NCBI RefSeq assembly: GCF_004217115.1
Contig: NZ_SHKN01000002.1
Span: 372,001-436,000, forward strand
Origin: Ancylomarina subtilis
GTDB taxonomy: Bacteria; Bacteroidota; Bacteroidia; Bacteroidales; Marinifilaceae
Direction of reading: 5' to 3'
DNA: 64,000 nucleotides
Positions 19,598 to 28,204 of the stretch are shown piece after piece. Within the stretch, counting starts at the first letter, position 1. Each line of letters opens with the position of its first letter. Position numbers and translations under genes: made by a program. Below the pieces are notes generated by a model. That model had not been told where the DNA came from, ran no database searches, and saw only the letters and a program-made list of their open reading frames with translations.

Positions 19598-20794
19598 ATG
19601 ACCCATTCTGAAAACTACGATCTTATAATTGTTGGTGCTGGAATTAGTGGACTGACAATGGCATTTAAGATTGCTGAATCTGGAAAAAAAGTATTGTTGC
19701 TTGAATCAAAAGATAAGGCTGGAGGTTGTTTGAATACGCTTTATGGAGAGAATGGTTATTGGGTTGAAATGGGAGCACATACCTTTTATGCAAGTTATAC
19801 CAATGTGATTGATTTGCTAATAAGTCTTGGCTTGGAGTCAGATATTGTTGGGAGAGAAAAATTGAGCATGAAGCTCTTCTCTGATAAGCATGAGAAAATA
19901 TTTGCACCCTTATCGAAACTAGAGTTATTAGGGAATTTACCCAAACTGTTTGTGTCAAAACGTGATGGGAAAACAGTGAAAGAATATTTTTCAAATGTTC
20001 TGGGTAAGAAGAATTTCAATCAGGTTTTTACGCGTATGTTTTCGGCTGTAATTGTACAGAATGCAGATGATTTCTCAGCGGAATATTTTCTGAAACGAAG
20101 AAAAACTAAGAGTAAAAATCACCCCAAGAGTTTCATTTTAAGAAGAGGGATGTCTTCAATTGTCGATGCTGTTTTAGCCCATGAGAATATAGACATTGCT
20201 TACAATAAAATGGTCACATCCTTTGATAAATCGGATGTTTATACGATTCAGACTCAGGATGGAACCTCATTTCAGTCTAAAGACCTGGCTTTTGCCACTT
20301 CTCCTAAGAATGTAGCGAGTTGGGTTAAGGATATGAATCCCAAATTGGCTGGCTTATTGACTGAATTTCCAATTCAGGATATCGAATCGACTGCCGTTAT
20401 TATGGACAAATCAGAGGTTAAGATTGAGCCTTTGACTTTTGTTATCCCATTGCAGGGAGCCTGCTATTCTATGGTGACACGTGATGTGTTAGCGGACGAA
20501 AAATACAGAGGTTTTGCTTGTCATTTTCAAAAGAATGATGTGACTAACGGGGAGCAAGTTGCTACCATGGCTGAACTTTTATCAGCTGACAAATCTGATC
20601 TACCACAAGCCACAAATGCTACTCATAGTTTGCCATTAATCAAAGTTGGACATACCGAACGAATGTCTCAGATTAAAGAGGAAGCTCAAAAATCAGGAAT
20701 TTATATCACTGGTAACTTTTTTAATGGTCTTTCTTTGGAAGATTGTGTTGAGCGTTCTTCGGAAGAAGCTAAAAGGTATTTGGATAACCAATAG
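19598..20794 (+). CDS. FAD-dependent oxidoreductase, protoporphyrinogen oxidase-like
   Basis: This 398-residue cytosolic flavoprotein has the Rossmann dinucleotide loop GAGISGLTMAFKIAE at about residues 12-26 and a second FAD contact GGCLNTLYGENGYWVEMGAHTFY. It resembles the HemY/amine oxidase-like group. The C-terminal LPLIKVGHTERMSQI and YITGNFFNGLSLEDCVERS section matches the FAD-binding end seen in that family. A heme-related reaction is plausible but not demonstrated, since no other hem gene is here. It follows the DEAD-box gene by 30 bp. The fold call is firm; the substrate is uncertain. Confidence 0.8.
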   Translation: MTHSENYDLIIVGAGISGLTMAFKIAESGKKVLLLESKDKAGGCLNTLYGENGYWVEMGAHTFYASYTNVIDLLISLGLESDIVGREKLSMKLFSDKHEKIFAPLSKLELLGNLPKLFVSKRDGKTVKEYFSNVLGKKNFNQVFTRMFSAVIVQNADDFSAEYFLKRRKTKSKNHPKSFILRRGMSSIVDAVLAHENIDIAYNKMVTSFDKSDVYTIQTQDGTSFQSKDLAFATSPKNVASWVKDMNPKLAGLLTEFPIQDIESTAVIMDKSEVKIEPLTFVIPLQGACYSMVTRDVLADEKYRGFACHFQKNDVTNGEQVATMAELLSADKSDLPQATNATHSLPLIKVGHTERMSQIKEEAQKSGIYITGNFFNGLSLEDCVERSSEEAKRYLDNQ

Positions 20795-20866
20795 GAATGT
20801 TACTTGCATTTTTATTTAGGTTATTTTTTTTGATATTGGCTTAGCTGATTAAATAAAACGACACGA

Positions 20867-22993
20867 ATGAATTATATCAATATTATAGCTAAGAGCTTGG
20901 GGATTTCAGTTTCTCAGGTTGAAAATACGGTCCAGTTACTCGATGAGGGAGCAAGCTTGCCTTTTATTGCGCGTTATCGTAAGGAAAGGACCGGAAGTTT
21001 GGATGAGGTTCAGATTGGGAACATTAAGGACGAGTTGGCCCGATTGAAAGAGCTGGATAAAAGAAGAGAAAGTATTATCGATGCCATTGAAAAGCAAGAT
21101 AAACTGACCGATGATTTAAGAGACAAGTTAAAAGCTTGTACTCAACTGAATCAGCTTGAAGATTTGTATTTACCTTACAAACAAAAGCGTAAAACAAGGG
21201 CTGTAAAGGCACGAGAAAAAGGCTTGGAGCCACTGGCAAAAATTCTAATGTCTCAGAATGAAAACGATCCTGAAGCAAGAGCCTCACAGTTTTTAAATGA
21301 TGAGGTTGCTGACGAGGAAGAAGCTTTAGAGGGAGCCAGAGATATTATTGCAGAATGGATTAATGAGAATGAAATTGCCCGAAGCACTGTTCGCAATATC
21401 TTCCAGCGAAGTGCATCGATTCGATGCAAGCTTGTAAAGGGAAAAGAAGAAGAGGGCGCTAAGTTTAAGGATTATTTTGATTCTGAAGAGTTACTCAAGA
21501 AGTCTGCATCGCACCGTTTATTGGCTATGCGTCGTGGTGAATCAGAGGGGATTCTTCGTGTCAGCATTGCTCCCGATGAAGAAGAGGTGTTGGATCGCTT
21601 GTCTCGAATTTTTGTGAAAGGACAAACAGCATCATCAAAACAAGTGGAGTTAGCAGAAAAAGATGCTTATAAGCGTTTGCTTAATCCTTCTATCGAAACA
21701 GAGTTTGCAAAAAGTTCAAAAGAAGCTGCTGATATCGAAGCCATTCGTGTTTTTGCAGAAAACCTGAGACAATTACTGTTGTCATCGCCTCTTGGACAAA
21801 AACGTGTTTTAGCTATTGATCCTGGTTTTAGAACGGGGTGTAAAGTGGTTTGTTTAGATGCTCAGGGGAATTTGTTACACAATGAAACCATCTATCCACA
21901 CGCCCCGCAAAATCAAGGTAAAATGGCTGCTCGTAAGCTGACCAATATGGTTGAGACTTATGATATTCAGGCGATAGCTGTTGGGAATGGAACGGCTGGT
22001 CGCGAAACGGAACGCTTTGTAACCAATTTGCATTACGATAGAAAGGTTCAGGTTTTTGTGGTGAGCGAGGCGGGTGCTTCTATTTATTCTGCTTCGAAAG
22101 TGGCGCGTGAGGAATTTCCTGAGTACGATGTGACGGTTCGTGGAGCCGTGTCTATCGGACGTCGTTTAATGGATCCTCTGGCTGAGTTGGTGAAAATTGA
22201 ACCGAAATCGATAGGTGTGGGACAATATCAGCATGATGTGGATCAGAATTTGTTACAGCAGAGTCTCGATCAGGTTGTTGAATCTTGCGTGAATAAGGTT
22301 GGAGTTAACCTGAATACAGCGAGCAAGCATTTGTTGAATTATGTGTCTGGTTTAGGTCCTCAGTTGGCTCAGAATATCGTGGATTATCGTACAGAAAACG
22401 GTGCATTTACATCACGTAAGGAGTTGATGAAAGTGAAACGAATGGGGGCGAAAGCTTTTGAACAATGTGCAGGTTTCCTACGTATTCAGAATGCTAAAAA
22501 TCCTCTTGATAATTCCGCAGTTCACCCCGAAGCTTATGGCATTGTGAAAGCTATGGCTAAAGACCAGAATTGCTCCGTTGAGGACTTGATTAATGACAAA
22601 GAAATTCGATCAAAAATTGATTTGAATCAGTATGTCAGTGCTGAAATTGGTTTGCCAACACTTAAGGATATCATGGAAGAGCTTGAAAAGCCTGGGCGCG
22701 ACCCACGTCAGGTGATCAAAGTGTTTCAGTTTAAGGAAGGGGTTTATAAAATTGAGCAGTTGGAATTGGGAATGGAATTGCCTGGGATTGTAACCAACAT
22801 CACAAATTTTGGTGCTTTTGTTGATGTGGGTGTTAAACAAGATGGTTTGGTACATATCTCACAATTAGCCAACCGATTTGTATCAAATCCTAACGATGTG
22901 GTTCAGTTACACCAACATGTTAATGTAAAAGTTACCGAGGTAGATGTTGCACGTAAGAGAATTCAATTGTCGATGAAAGACGTAGAACAATAA
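20867..22993 (+). CDS. tex: Tex-family S1 RNA-binding protein
   Basis: Tex is a conserved transcription-associated RNA-binding protein (homologue of Spt6 in part). The 708 residues show the family order: an N-terminal helical domain with LPFIARYRKERTGSLDEVQI, a YqgF-like RNase H domain with VLAIDPGFRTGCKVV, a helix-hairpin-helix region with GLGPQLAQNIV, and a C-terminal S1 domain containing ITNFGAFVDVGVKQDGLVHIS. Length and order are typical. It precedes a small zinc-ribbon gene by 47 bp and probably shares its transcript. The identification is secure. Confidence 0.95.
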   Translation: MNYINIIAKSLGISVSQVENTVQLLDEGASLPFIARYRKERTGSLDEVQIGNIKDELARLKELDKRRESIIDAIEKQDKLTDDLRDKLKACTQLNQLEDLYLPYKQKRKTRAVKAREKGLEPLAKILMSQNENDPEARASQFLNDEVADEEEALEGARDIIAEWINENEIARSTVRNIFQRSASIRCKLVKGKEEEGAKFKDYFDSEELLKKSASHRLLAMRRGESEGILRVSIAPDEEEVLDRLSRIFVKGQTASSKQVELAEKDAYKRLLNPSIETEFAKSSKEAADIEAIRVFAENLRQLLLSSPLGQKRVLAIDPGFRTGCKVVCLDAQGNLLHNETIYPHAPQNQGKMAARKLTNMVETYDIQAIAVGNGTAGRETERFVTNLHYDRKVQVFVVSEAGASIYSASKVAREEFPEYDVTVRGAVSIGRRLMDPLAELVKIEPKSIGVGQYQHDVDQNLLQQSLDQVVESCVNKVGVNLNTASKHLLNYVSGLGPQLAQNIVDYRTENGAFTSRKELMKVKRMGAKAFEQCAGFLRIQNAKNPLDNSAVHPEAYGIVKAMAKDQNCSVEDLINDKEIRSKIDLNQYVSAEIGLPTLKDIMEELEKPGRDPRQVIKVFQFKEGVYKIEQLELGMELPGIVTNITNFGAFVDVGVKQDGLVHISQLANRFVSNPNDVVQLHQHVNVKVTEVDVARKRIQLSMKDVEQ

Positions 22994-23040
22994 ATAAGTT
23001 TATTATTATCCCGACTTAAAAGGGAACAAAATTAGATATT

Positions 23041-23277
23041 ATGGATTTTAACGATCAAGATGTTATTATTGAATGTCCCAAATGTCAGGGAGAGATTGTA
23101 GTTAAGATTTTGGAAATTACGAATCATCACACCGTTACTTGTCCGGACTGTGGTGCAAAAAATGATTTGTCGGCTAACGATCCTTCGGCCAAACTGGGGA
23201 TACCCAAAACGTATATGCCTTTTGAAGGCTTGGATGATTATATAGAAGAAGTAGAGAAGAAAAGAAAGAAGAAATAA
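23041..23277 (+). CDS. Small zinc-ribbon protein
   Basis: This 78-residue protein carries two CxxC knuckles, CPKC at about residues 12-15 and CPDC at about 36-39, so it probably binds one zinc ion. The C-terminus is a charged helix ending KKRKKK. No close named family is recognised. Its position 47 bp after tex and before a strong terminator suggests a tail gene of that transcript, perhaps RNA-associated. That link is only positional. Confidence 0.65.
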   Translation: MDFNDQDVIIECPKCQGEIVVKILEITNHHTVTCPDCGAKNDLSANDPSAKLGIPKTYMPFEGLDDYIEEVEKKRKKK

Positions 23278-23300
23278 TTTTCTTTAAATAATTAATAAAG

Positions 23301-23331
23301 AAAGAGCCTGTTCAATATGAACAGGCTCTTT
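23301..23331. terminator. Strong terminator between convergent genes
   Basis: A perfect 14-bp stem with a 3-nt loop (23301-23314 with 23318-23331) is followed by T residues on the plus strand and a mirror A-run. It ends the tex and zinc-ribbon transcript and probably also the minus-strand gene to its right. Confidence 0.9.
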
Positions 23332-23344
23332 TAGCGATTGAGTA

Positions 23345-24067
23345 TTAGCGTCGATTAACATCTCCACCGCTTGAGGTATTTACGTCAACTTTTGACGGAT
23401 TTCCATAATAGTTTACATCTCCACCTGAGCTTGCTGAGGCATCAATTTCTTCGGTTGCATTAACTGTAACATCGGCACCACTCGATGCTTTTGCTTTGCA
23501 AACTTTAGCGCTTAGTTCACGAGCATTTAAATCGCTACCACTACTTGCTTTTCCATAAAAATAGTTGGCAGTACCCCAAAGGTCAGCATCAGCACCTGAG
23601 CTTACAGAACAAGAAAGCTGGTCAGCGTGAATATCCAGTTTTGCATCGGCACCTGAGCTAACTTCAATATCTAAGTTTTTGGCATTAATGGTCGATTTTG
23701 TTTCAAAATCGCAACCACTTGAAATGTGAATTTCGTTGACATCAACTAAAGTAATATATACCGACATCGCTTTTGCTCTGCGAATACGGTCTTCAACTTT
23801 GACAACTAATTTATTTCCTCGAACTTCTGTAATAATATTGTCCTGTAAGTTTTCGTCAGTTTCAACAGTGATGGCTTCTTTATCGCCTTGCACGACAAAA
23901 ACATCCAGACCTGTACCTGCTGAAATAGCTGTGAAATGTCCAACCTCTCTGTCTTGTTTTACGACATTCCCATTACCTTTTTCGCCAGAAAATTGAGCGT
24001 TTATGCACGATGTTGTTCCTAATATAATAGCGATTAGGAATAAACTAATTCGGTTAATTTGTTTCAT
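23345..24067 (-). CDS. GIN-domain (DUF2807) secreted protein
   Basis: This 240-residue protein has an N-terminal signal peptide. Its Cys near residue 22 sits in a GTTSC context, so it may be a lipoprotein; a signal peptidase I cleavage after INA is the alternative. The mature part is a DUF2807 (GIN) right-handed beta-helix-like fold. The SSGAD/SSGGD motif recurs about six times at intervals of roughly 18-20 residues, each following a short strand. Such proteins occur in Bacteroidota envelopes; the function is unknown. A terminator at 23301-23331 ends it. Family and location are well supported. Confidence 0.85.
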   Translation of the reverse strand: MKQINRISLFLIAIILGTTSCINAQFSGEKGNGNVVKQDREVGHFTAISAGTGLDVFVVQGDKEAITVETDENLQDNIITEVRGNKLVVKVEDRIRRAKAMSVYITLVDVNEIHISSGCDFETKSTINAKNLDIEVSSGADAKLDIHADQLSCSVSSGADADLWGTANYFYGKASSGSDLNARELSAKVCKAKASSGADVTVNATEEIDASASSGGDVNYYGNPSKVDVNTSSGGDVNRR

Positions 24068-24211
24068 ATTATTAAATATTTGTTGTGTGAAAATGTTAAT
24101 CTGTATGTATGACGCTAAGTGGCTGAAAAAAGTTACAGCTTTCGATACTTTTAAATGTTAATATAAAAATCTATGTTAATTTTATTATGGATTTGTGAAT
24201 TAATATTCTGA

Positions 24212-24358
24212 AAATATAGTTTTGTTTGTGATGATTACGATTTGCAAATTACTCCTTCTAAAATGGTATTTCGAGATGGGTATATTTATGCCTTACAAAA
24301 TCTTAAAAATACTACAGGGGTACCTCTGCGTTTGGTTCGATTTAAATTAAGTAACTAA
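24212..24358 (+). pseudogene. Apparent gene remnant: C-terminal fragment (start-less)
   Basis: An open frame of 48 codons ends in TAA at 24356-24358 and runs directly into a terminator at 24374. It opens after a TGA at 24209 and has no ATG until 24263. The coding-looking text LQITPSKMVFRDGYIYALQN and PLRLVRFKL resembles the closing strand of a secreted beta-propeller-type protein. I read it as the 3' end of a decayed gene. A 31-residue peptide from the ATG at 24263 is the alternative. Confidence is low because the frame is short. Confidence 0.4.
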
Positions 24359-24373
24359 TTTGAAAGTAAGATA

Positions 24374-24400
24374 TAAAAGACCAGCTTGTCTGGTCTTTTA
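24374..24400 (+). terminator. Terminator following the remnant frame
   Basis: An 11-bp perfect stem (24374-24384 with 24390-24400, loop 5 nt) is followed by TTTG-rich sequence. It has no intact upstream gene, which supports a decayed gene before it. Confidence 0.8.
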
Positions 24401-24574
24401 TTTGCTGTTAATTTTATAGTTGATAAACTTTGATGGGGCGATTATTATCAGAGGTTTGATTCTGTTAGTGTGTTGAGATACAGATCTTATTATGAAAGGG
24501 CTAAGATTTTAAAATCGTAAAATAATTGCATTATTATTTAAGAATGATTTTTTTTTCTTTTTCTACTGATTTTG

Positions 24575-24606
24575 TTGTCTTTAGAAGTTTTGTATGTATA
24601 TCTTTG
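24575..24606 (+). promoter_or_regulatory. Bacteroidetes promoter: TTG-N21-TATCTTTG
   Basis: A TTG at 24575-24577 and TATCTTTG at 24599-24606 are separated by 21 bp, the expected -33/-7 arrangement. Transcription would begin near 24612 and give a leader of about 20 nt before the ATG at 24633. Confidence 0.65.
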
Positions 24607-24632
24607 TGGTAAGCTTTTATAAAACGACAATT

Positions 24633-24887
24633 ATGCTACCTAAATTTCTATTAGCGGATAATTCGCAAGAATTACCAGACACTTTGTTTATCATTCATAC
24701 AAAGGACCCTCGTTGCATTATCGAATGCGATGTTGAAGACTTCAACTCTAGCCAGACTGTGTATTGGCTTGATGAAGAACCTAAAGAGCAAGAAATAATC
24801 GAGGATGTTATGGATGAGGCTGAAACTTTCTATAATGATGAATTAGAAAGTCAGGAAGATCTTTACGACGAAGAGTTTGAAGATTAA
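24633..24887 (+). CDS. Conserved small acidic protein of Bacteroidota
   Basis: This 84-residue protein starts at the ATG at 24633; a frame beginning at 24594 overlaps the promoter and is rejected. The opening MLPKFLLADNSQELPDTLF resembles a small protein widely seen in Bacteroidota. The second half is strongly acidic (DEAETFYNDELESQEDLYDEE). No domain, signal peptide or metal motif is visible. The function is unknown. It lies directly downstream of a good promoter and is followed by a hairpin at 24903-24948. Confidence 0.7.
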   Translation: MLPKFLLADNSQELPDTLFIIHTKDPRCIIECDVEDFNSSQTVYWLDEEPKEQEIIEDVMDEAETFYNDELESQEDLYDEEFED

Positions 24888-24902
24888 TTTAAATGATTTT
24901 AT

Positions 24903-24948
24903 GAAAGCCGATAATCTTGCCTCTATTTTTTGCAAGATTTTCGGTTTC
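24903..24948 (+). terminator. Long imperfect hairpin between two small genes
   Basis: An inverted repeat of about 17 pairs with one bulge and one mismatch (24903-24920 with 24932-24948) is followed by AAATTTT. It fits a weak terminator or a leader structure just before the PspC-domain gene at 24962. Confidence 0.6.
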
Positions 24949-24961
24949 AAATTTTAGTGCA

Positions 24962-25159
24962 ATGAAAAAAAAGTTAAAACGATCATCCAATAAAATGGTT
25001 GCCGGCGTATGTGCGGGAATCGCTGAATATTTTGGTTTAGATATTACGATTGTACGTGTAGTTTATGTTTTGCTTTCTATTTTTAGTGTAGGTTTCCCAG
25101 GCCTGATTGTTTATTTGGTATTGATGTTCGTAATGCCCGATTATTACGAAGTGATGTAA
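24962..25159 (+). CDS. PspC-domain small membrane protein
   Basis: This 65-residue protein starts at the ATG at 24962. A longer frame from 24917 would run through the hairpin and is rejected. The basic N-terminus leads to MVAGVCAGIAEYFGLDITIVRVVYVLLSIF, the core of the PspC domain, and a hydrophobic membrane segment lies at about residues 32-60. PspC-type proteins act in envelope stress (phage-shock) sensing at the inner membrane. No pspA or pspB is adjacent. The domain is clear; the partner is unknown. Confidence 0.88.
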   Translation: MKKKLKRSSNKMVAGVCAGIAEYFGLDITIVRVVYVLLSIFSVGFPGLIVYLVLMFVMPDYYEVM

Positions 25160-25318
25160 ACACATCCCTCTTTCTAAGCATCAGTACTTTCTTATTGATG
25201 TTCTTCTTTTTCCCTCGTTATTAGTGTCTTATTCTTTTAGTTGACTTGGTTTGTCAGGAGCTGTTAAAAAAAATAATATTTTTTTTAAGCTTCACTCTTC
25301 CGGGATGGATTTTTCTTT

Positions 25319-25326
25319 TACTTTTG
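25319..25326 (+). promoter_or_regulatory. -7 element (TAnnTTTG), long leader before the next gene
   Basis: TACTTTTG lies about 122 bp before the ATG at 25448, implying a leader of about 115 nt. The region 25160-25447 contains no other gene. Confidence 0.45.
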
Positions 25327-25447
25327 CATCGATTTTGATAAGATGAAATCTCTTAGAAGCCTTGTAATTCAGGGCTTTTGGTTATTGAAATCATGTTTTT
25401 GTTTTTCGAAATCAGACAAGCTTTAAAACAACCAACAAAAAAAAAGA

Positions 25448-26164
25448 ATGAGAATTTTTAGAAGTTTGCTATTGTTATCAATGGCAGTCTTATTGACTAT
25501 GACTGCACATGCAGAAGAGACATTGAAAAAAACCGATGTGTCATTAAGTGTAGATGTTGTCAGTCGACATGTATGGCGTGCTCGTTTTTCGGGTAATGCA
25601 CCTTGTATCGAACCAACCTTAAATTTCAATACAGGTAAGTTTTCTTATGGCGTTTGGGGATCCTATGCTTTGGATGAATCTTACCAGGAGGTGGATTTTT
25701 ACCTACAGTATAACACACCCTTGTTCCAATTTAGTCTTTACGATTTTTATTGTCCCAATGTCGACTTTAAGGATTCAAAATTCTTTGATTTCGATAGTGA
25801 TAAAAGTGTTCACTTCTTTGATGCGGTAGCCAAGTATAAAGGCTGTGAGAAATTTCCTGTTTCTGTAATGGCTTCCGTTTTCTTTTACGGTGAATACGAC
25901 CGTGATGCGAATAACGATCAGCGTTATTCTACCTATTTTGAGTTTGGTTATTCTAATTTTATAGGTGGTAAAAAAGTAGCATGGGCACTGGGTATGACAC
26001 CTGCAAAAGGTTTTTATGCTGACGAAATGAATGTTGTAAACATGGGGATGACCGTGTATGACAAAATTAAATTTAGCGAGCAGTATTCTTTACCTGTTCG
26101 CGCAAATGTAAGTTTGAATCCGGTAAGTGAACGTTTACTTTTTAGTTTTGCCTTTACTTTATAA
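25448..26164 (+). CDS. Putative outer-membrane protein (Gcw_chp-like)
   Basis: This 238-residue protein has a Sec signal peptide (1 to about 22, ending HAEE). An amphipathic beta-strand pattern follows and the protein ends FSFAFTL, with a Leu after an aromatic pair. Near the N-terminus, DVVSRHVWRARFSG recalls the D-x-x-SRY-x-WRG start of the TIGR02001/Gcw_chp outer-membrane family. About ten strands can be suggested, but no substrate is indicated. It ends before the terminator at 26188. The location is fairly firm; the family call is tentative. Confidence 0.6.
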   Translation: MRIFRSLLLLSMAVLLTMTAHAEETLKKTDVSLSVDVVSRHVWRARFSGNAPCIEPTLNFNTGKFSYGVWGSYALDESYQEVDFYLQYNTPLFQFSLYDFYCPNVDFKDSKFFDFDSDKSVHFFDAVAKYKGCEKFPVSVMASVFFYGEYDRDANNDQRYSTYFEFGYSNFIGGKKVAWALGMTPAKGFYADEMNVVNMGMTVYDKIKFSEQYSLPVRANVSLNPVSERLLFSFAFTL

Positions 26165-26187
26165 AGGAATTGCTTAAGATATTTCAG

Positions 26188-26220
26188 AAGCCCTATTGAG
26201 AGTGATCTCATTAGGGCTTT
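26188..26220 (+). terminator. Terminator after the outer-membrane gene
   Basis: A 14-bp stem with one mismatch (26188-26201 with 26206-26219) is followed by TTTTTG on the plus strand, 23 bp past the stop. Confidence 0.85.
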
Positions 26221-26232
26221 TTGTTTAATATT

Positions 26233-26814
26233 TTAGATTGAAGGTTTTATTTGTAGTTTGAATGCAGAAATGGCTTGTTTGATCAGGTGTATTTTATGAA
26301 AGCAGAAAAGTCCGTACATGCTCCATACAAAGAAGACAGCCAGGTCAAAATGCATCCAAATATCCAAATTTTCTAAAAAGCAGATGCCTCCCATTAGACT
26401 TAGAGCAATTAACAAAGCATTCATTATAATGATGGTCTTAGATTTTAATGCACTTTCAAATTCAGCATTGTAAGAATCAGGAAGTATTACTTTGGAATTT
26501 GAGCTTTGATTAAGAACCCGTTTGAGATAGGTTTTGTGTTTTTCAAGTACGATATATTTTCCATAACCAAATACCTTCAGCTGAAATGAAAGTGTACACA
26601 AATAAAATAAACCCGAATTTGTCCATCTCACATCAAAACCAAATGCATGCATAGAGCTTAGAAGAGCAATTGTAATTCCCAATAATAGAAAGATAAGCGA
26701 TGTGTAAAATATAAACTTAACACCAAATTTTTGTTGTTCCGTTTGAGAGAAGTAAATGGGTTTGTCCTTTTCAATAATACTAATTCTATTTCCCAGGATC
26801 TTTAGAATAGTCAC
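26233..26814 (-). CDS. Four-helix integral membrane protein of unknown function
   Basis: This 193-residue protein begins at GTG (26812-26814), with no in-frame ATG nearby. Four hydrophobic segments are visible at about 33-53, 67-85, 130-146 and 152-172, with a charged loop of about 35 residues between the second and third. No known domain or catalytic motif is recognised. It faces the outer-membrane gene end to end across a shared terminator region. The function is unknown; it could be a small transporter or sensor component. Confidence 0.6.
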   Translation of the reverse strand: MTILKILGNRISIIEKDKPIYFSQTEQQKFGVKFIFYTSLIFLLLGITIALLSSMHAFGFDVRWTNSGLFYLCTLSFQLKVFGYGKYIVLEKHKTYLKRVLNQSSNSKVILPDSYNAEFESALKSKTIIIMNALLIALSLMGGICFLENLDIWMHFDLAVFFVWSMYGLFCFHKIHLIKQAISAFKLQIKPSI

Positions 26815-26910
26815 GGTCTGTTAGTTTTAATTTATAAAATGTTAACTAAATTATAAATTAAATAGACTTTACACAAAGTTTAATTATGTTTTTTTTGAAC
26901 GTGTGGTTTG

Positions 26911-27486
26911 TTATTTTTCGTAAAAATGCATCTCCTTGATATATTGGTATGCAGGGGCTGGCAAGAAGAAAGGGATTTCTTTTTTCTCTTTGATTGCCTG
27001 ACGAATGAAACTTGACGAAACTTCCATTAATGGAGCTGGAACAATATGAATGATTCCTGGTAGATTAACATCCTCATCTTTAAATCCCGGGCGAGGGTAG
27101 ACGTAAAGTTCATGGTTCTGTAGTAAAAGCTCGTAGTTTTTCCACTTGGTAAAGCTATTCAGGTTATCAGAGCCAACAATTAAGGAGAATTGATGATTGC
27201 TGTGCTTTTCTTTTAAATAGCTAAGTGTATCAATGGTGAATGAGGGCTGAGGTAAACCAAATTCGATATTCGAAGCTTTAAACTGTGGGTAGGCTTCAAT
27301 GGATAGTTTAACTAGCTCCAATCTGTGATAATCGTTCAAAAGACTGGCTTTATTCTTTAATGGATTATGAGGACTTACGATAAACCAAATTTCTTCCAGA
27401 TCGGTATACTCAGCCATGAAATTTGCAATGGCTAAATGTCCAATATGAATAGGGTTAAATGATCCAAAAAAGAGTCCAATTTTCAT
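26911..27486 (-). CDS. nadD: Nicotinate-nucleotide adenylyltransferase
   Basis: NadD joins NaMN and ATP to NaAD in NAD biosynthesis. The likely start is the ATG at 27484-27486, giving 191 residues that begin MKIGLFFGSFNPIHIGHL, which is the nucleotide-binding GSFNPxHxGH signature. The closing ISSTxxR-type motif appears as SSSFIRQAIK. An upstream in-frame start at 27561 would overlap gmk-proximal sequence and lacks family resemblance. It lies 78 bp after gmk on the same strand. The identification is firm. Confidence 0.95.
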   Translation of the reverse strand: MKIGLFFGSFNPIHIGHLAIANFMAEYTDLEEIWFIVSPHNPLKNKASLLNDYHRLELVKLSIEAYPQFKASNIEFGLPQPSFTIDTLSYLKEKHSNHQFSLIVGSDNLNSFTKWKNYELLLQNHELYVYPRPGFKDEDVNLPGIIHIVPAPLMEVSSSFIRQAIKEKKEIPFFLPAPAYQYIKEMHFYEK

Positions 27487-27564
27487 CGTTATTCGAGTTA
27501 CTATATAAGAGAAAAAAGGCCGTGAAATACTTGTATAGCACAAATCACGGCATAATATCAATAT

Positions 27565-28128
27565 CTATCTTAAAAACTTCTTTAGAGTTTCCTCAGCCTC
27601 TATAAAGGCATCTTCAAGCTTATCATTAATGATAATGGTGTCGAAACGATTCGCAAAGCTGAGTTCATATATGAATTTATCAACCCGATTTCGAATGACT
27701 TCTTCGCTATCAGTAGAACGACCTCTCAATCGGTTTTCCAATTCCTCTACCGATGGCGGTTGAATGAAAACTGCCAAAGCTCTGTCTTCGTAATATTTTT
27801 TAATATTAAGTCCACCCACAACATCTACATCAAAAATCACATTGTTGCCATTTGCTGTAATGCGATCAACTTCACTTTTCAGGGTGCCATAGAAACAGCC
27901 TTTGTAAACTTCTTCCCACTCCAGAAATTCATCATTCGCTATTTTAGCCTGAAAATCTTCAGTACTTAGAAAATGATAATCTTTACCATCAACCTCATTG
28001 GGTCTCATAGGGCGGTTTGTAGCCGAAATTGAAAATTCAAGATTGAAGTTTTGTGTCAGTAGGTGCTTAACGATAGTCGTTTTTCCAGCCCCACTTGGAG
28101 CAGAAAATATAAGGAGTTTGCCAGACAT
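27565..28128 (-). CDS. gmk: Guanylate kinase
   Basis: Gmk phosphorylates GMP to GDP, feeding GTP and dGTP pools. The 187 residues are standard length, with the P-loop APSGAGKTT at residues 10-18, the GMP-binding TNRPMRPNEVDGKDY block, and the lid/arginine section FIQPPSVEELENRLRGR. The start ATG is at 28126-28128. It sits between yicC upstream and nadD downstream, an order common in Bacteroidota. The identification is certain. Confidence 0.97.
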   Translation of the reverse strand: MSGKLLIFSAPSGAGKTTIVKHLLTQNFNLEFSISATNRPMRPNEVDGKDYHFLSTEDFQAKIANDEFLEWEEVYKGCFYGTLKSEVDRITANGNNVIFDVDVVGGLNIKKYYEDRALAVFIQPPSVEELENRLRGRSTDSEEVIRNRVDKFIYELSFANRFDTIIINDKLEDAFIEAEETLKKFLR

Positions 28129-28143
28129 TTTAAAAGTATGAAA

Positions 28144-28163
28144 ATCCCGAAATAAATCGGGAT
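28144..28163 (-). terminator. Weak hairpin between yicC and gmk
   Basis: A 7-bp stem (28144-28150 with 28157-28163) lies in the gap between the two minus-strand genes and is followed by a short T-rich run. It may attenuate or partly terminate transcription. Confidence 0.4.
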
Positions 28164-28204
28164 ATGAGTATTCTGAATTTCTTAATTGTATTTGGAAATG
28201 CTAT

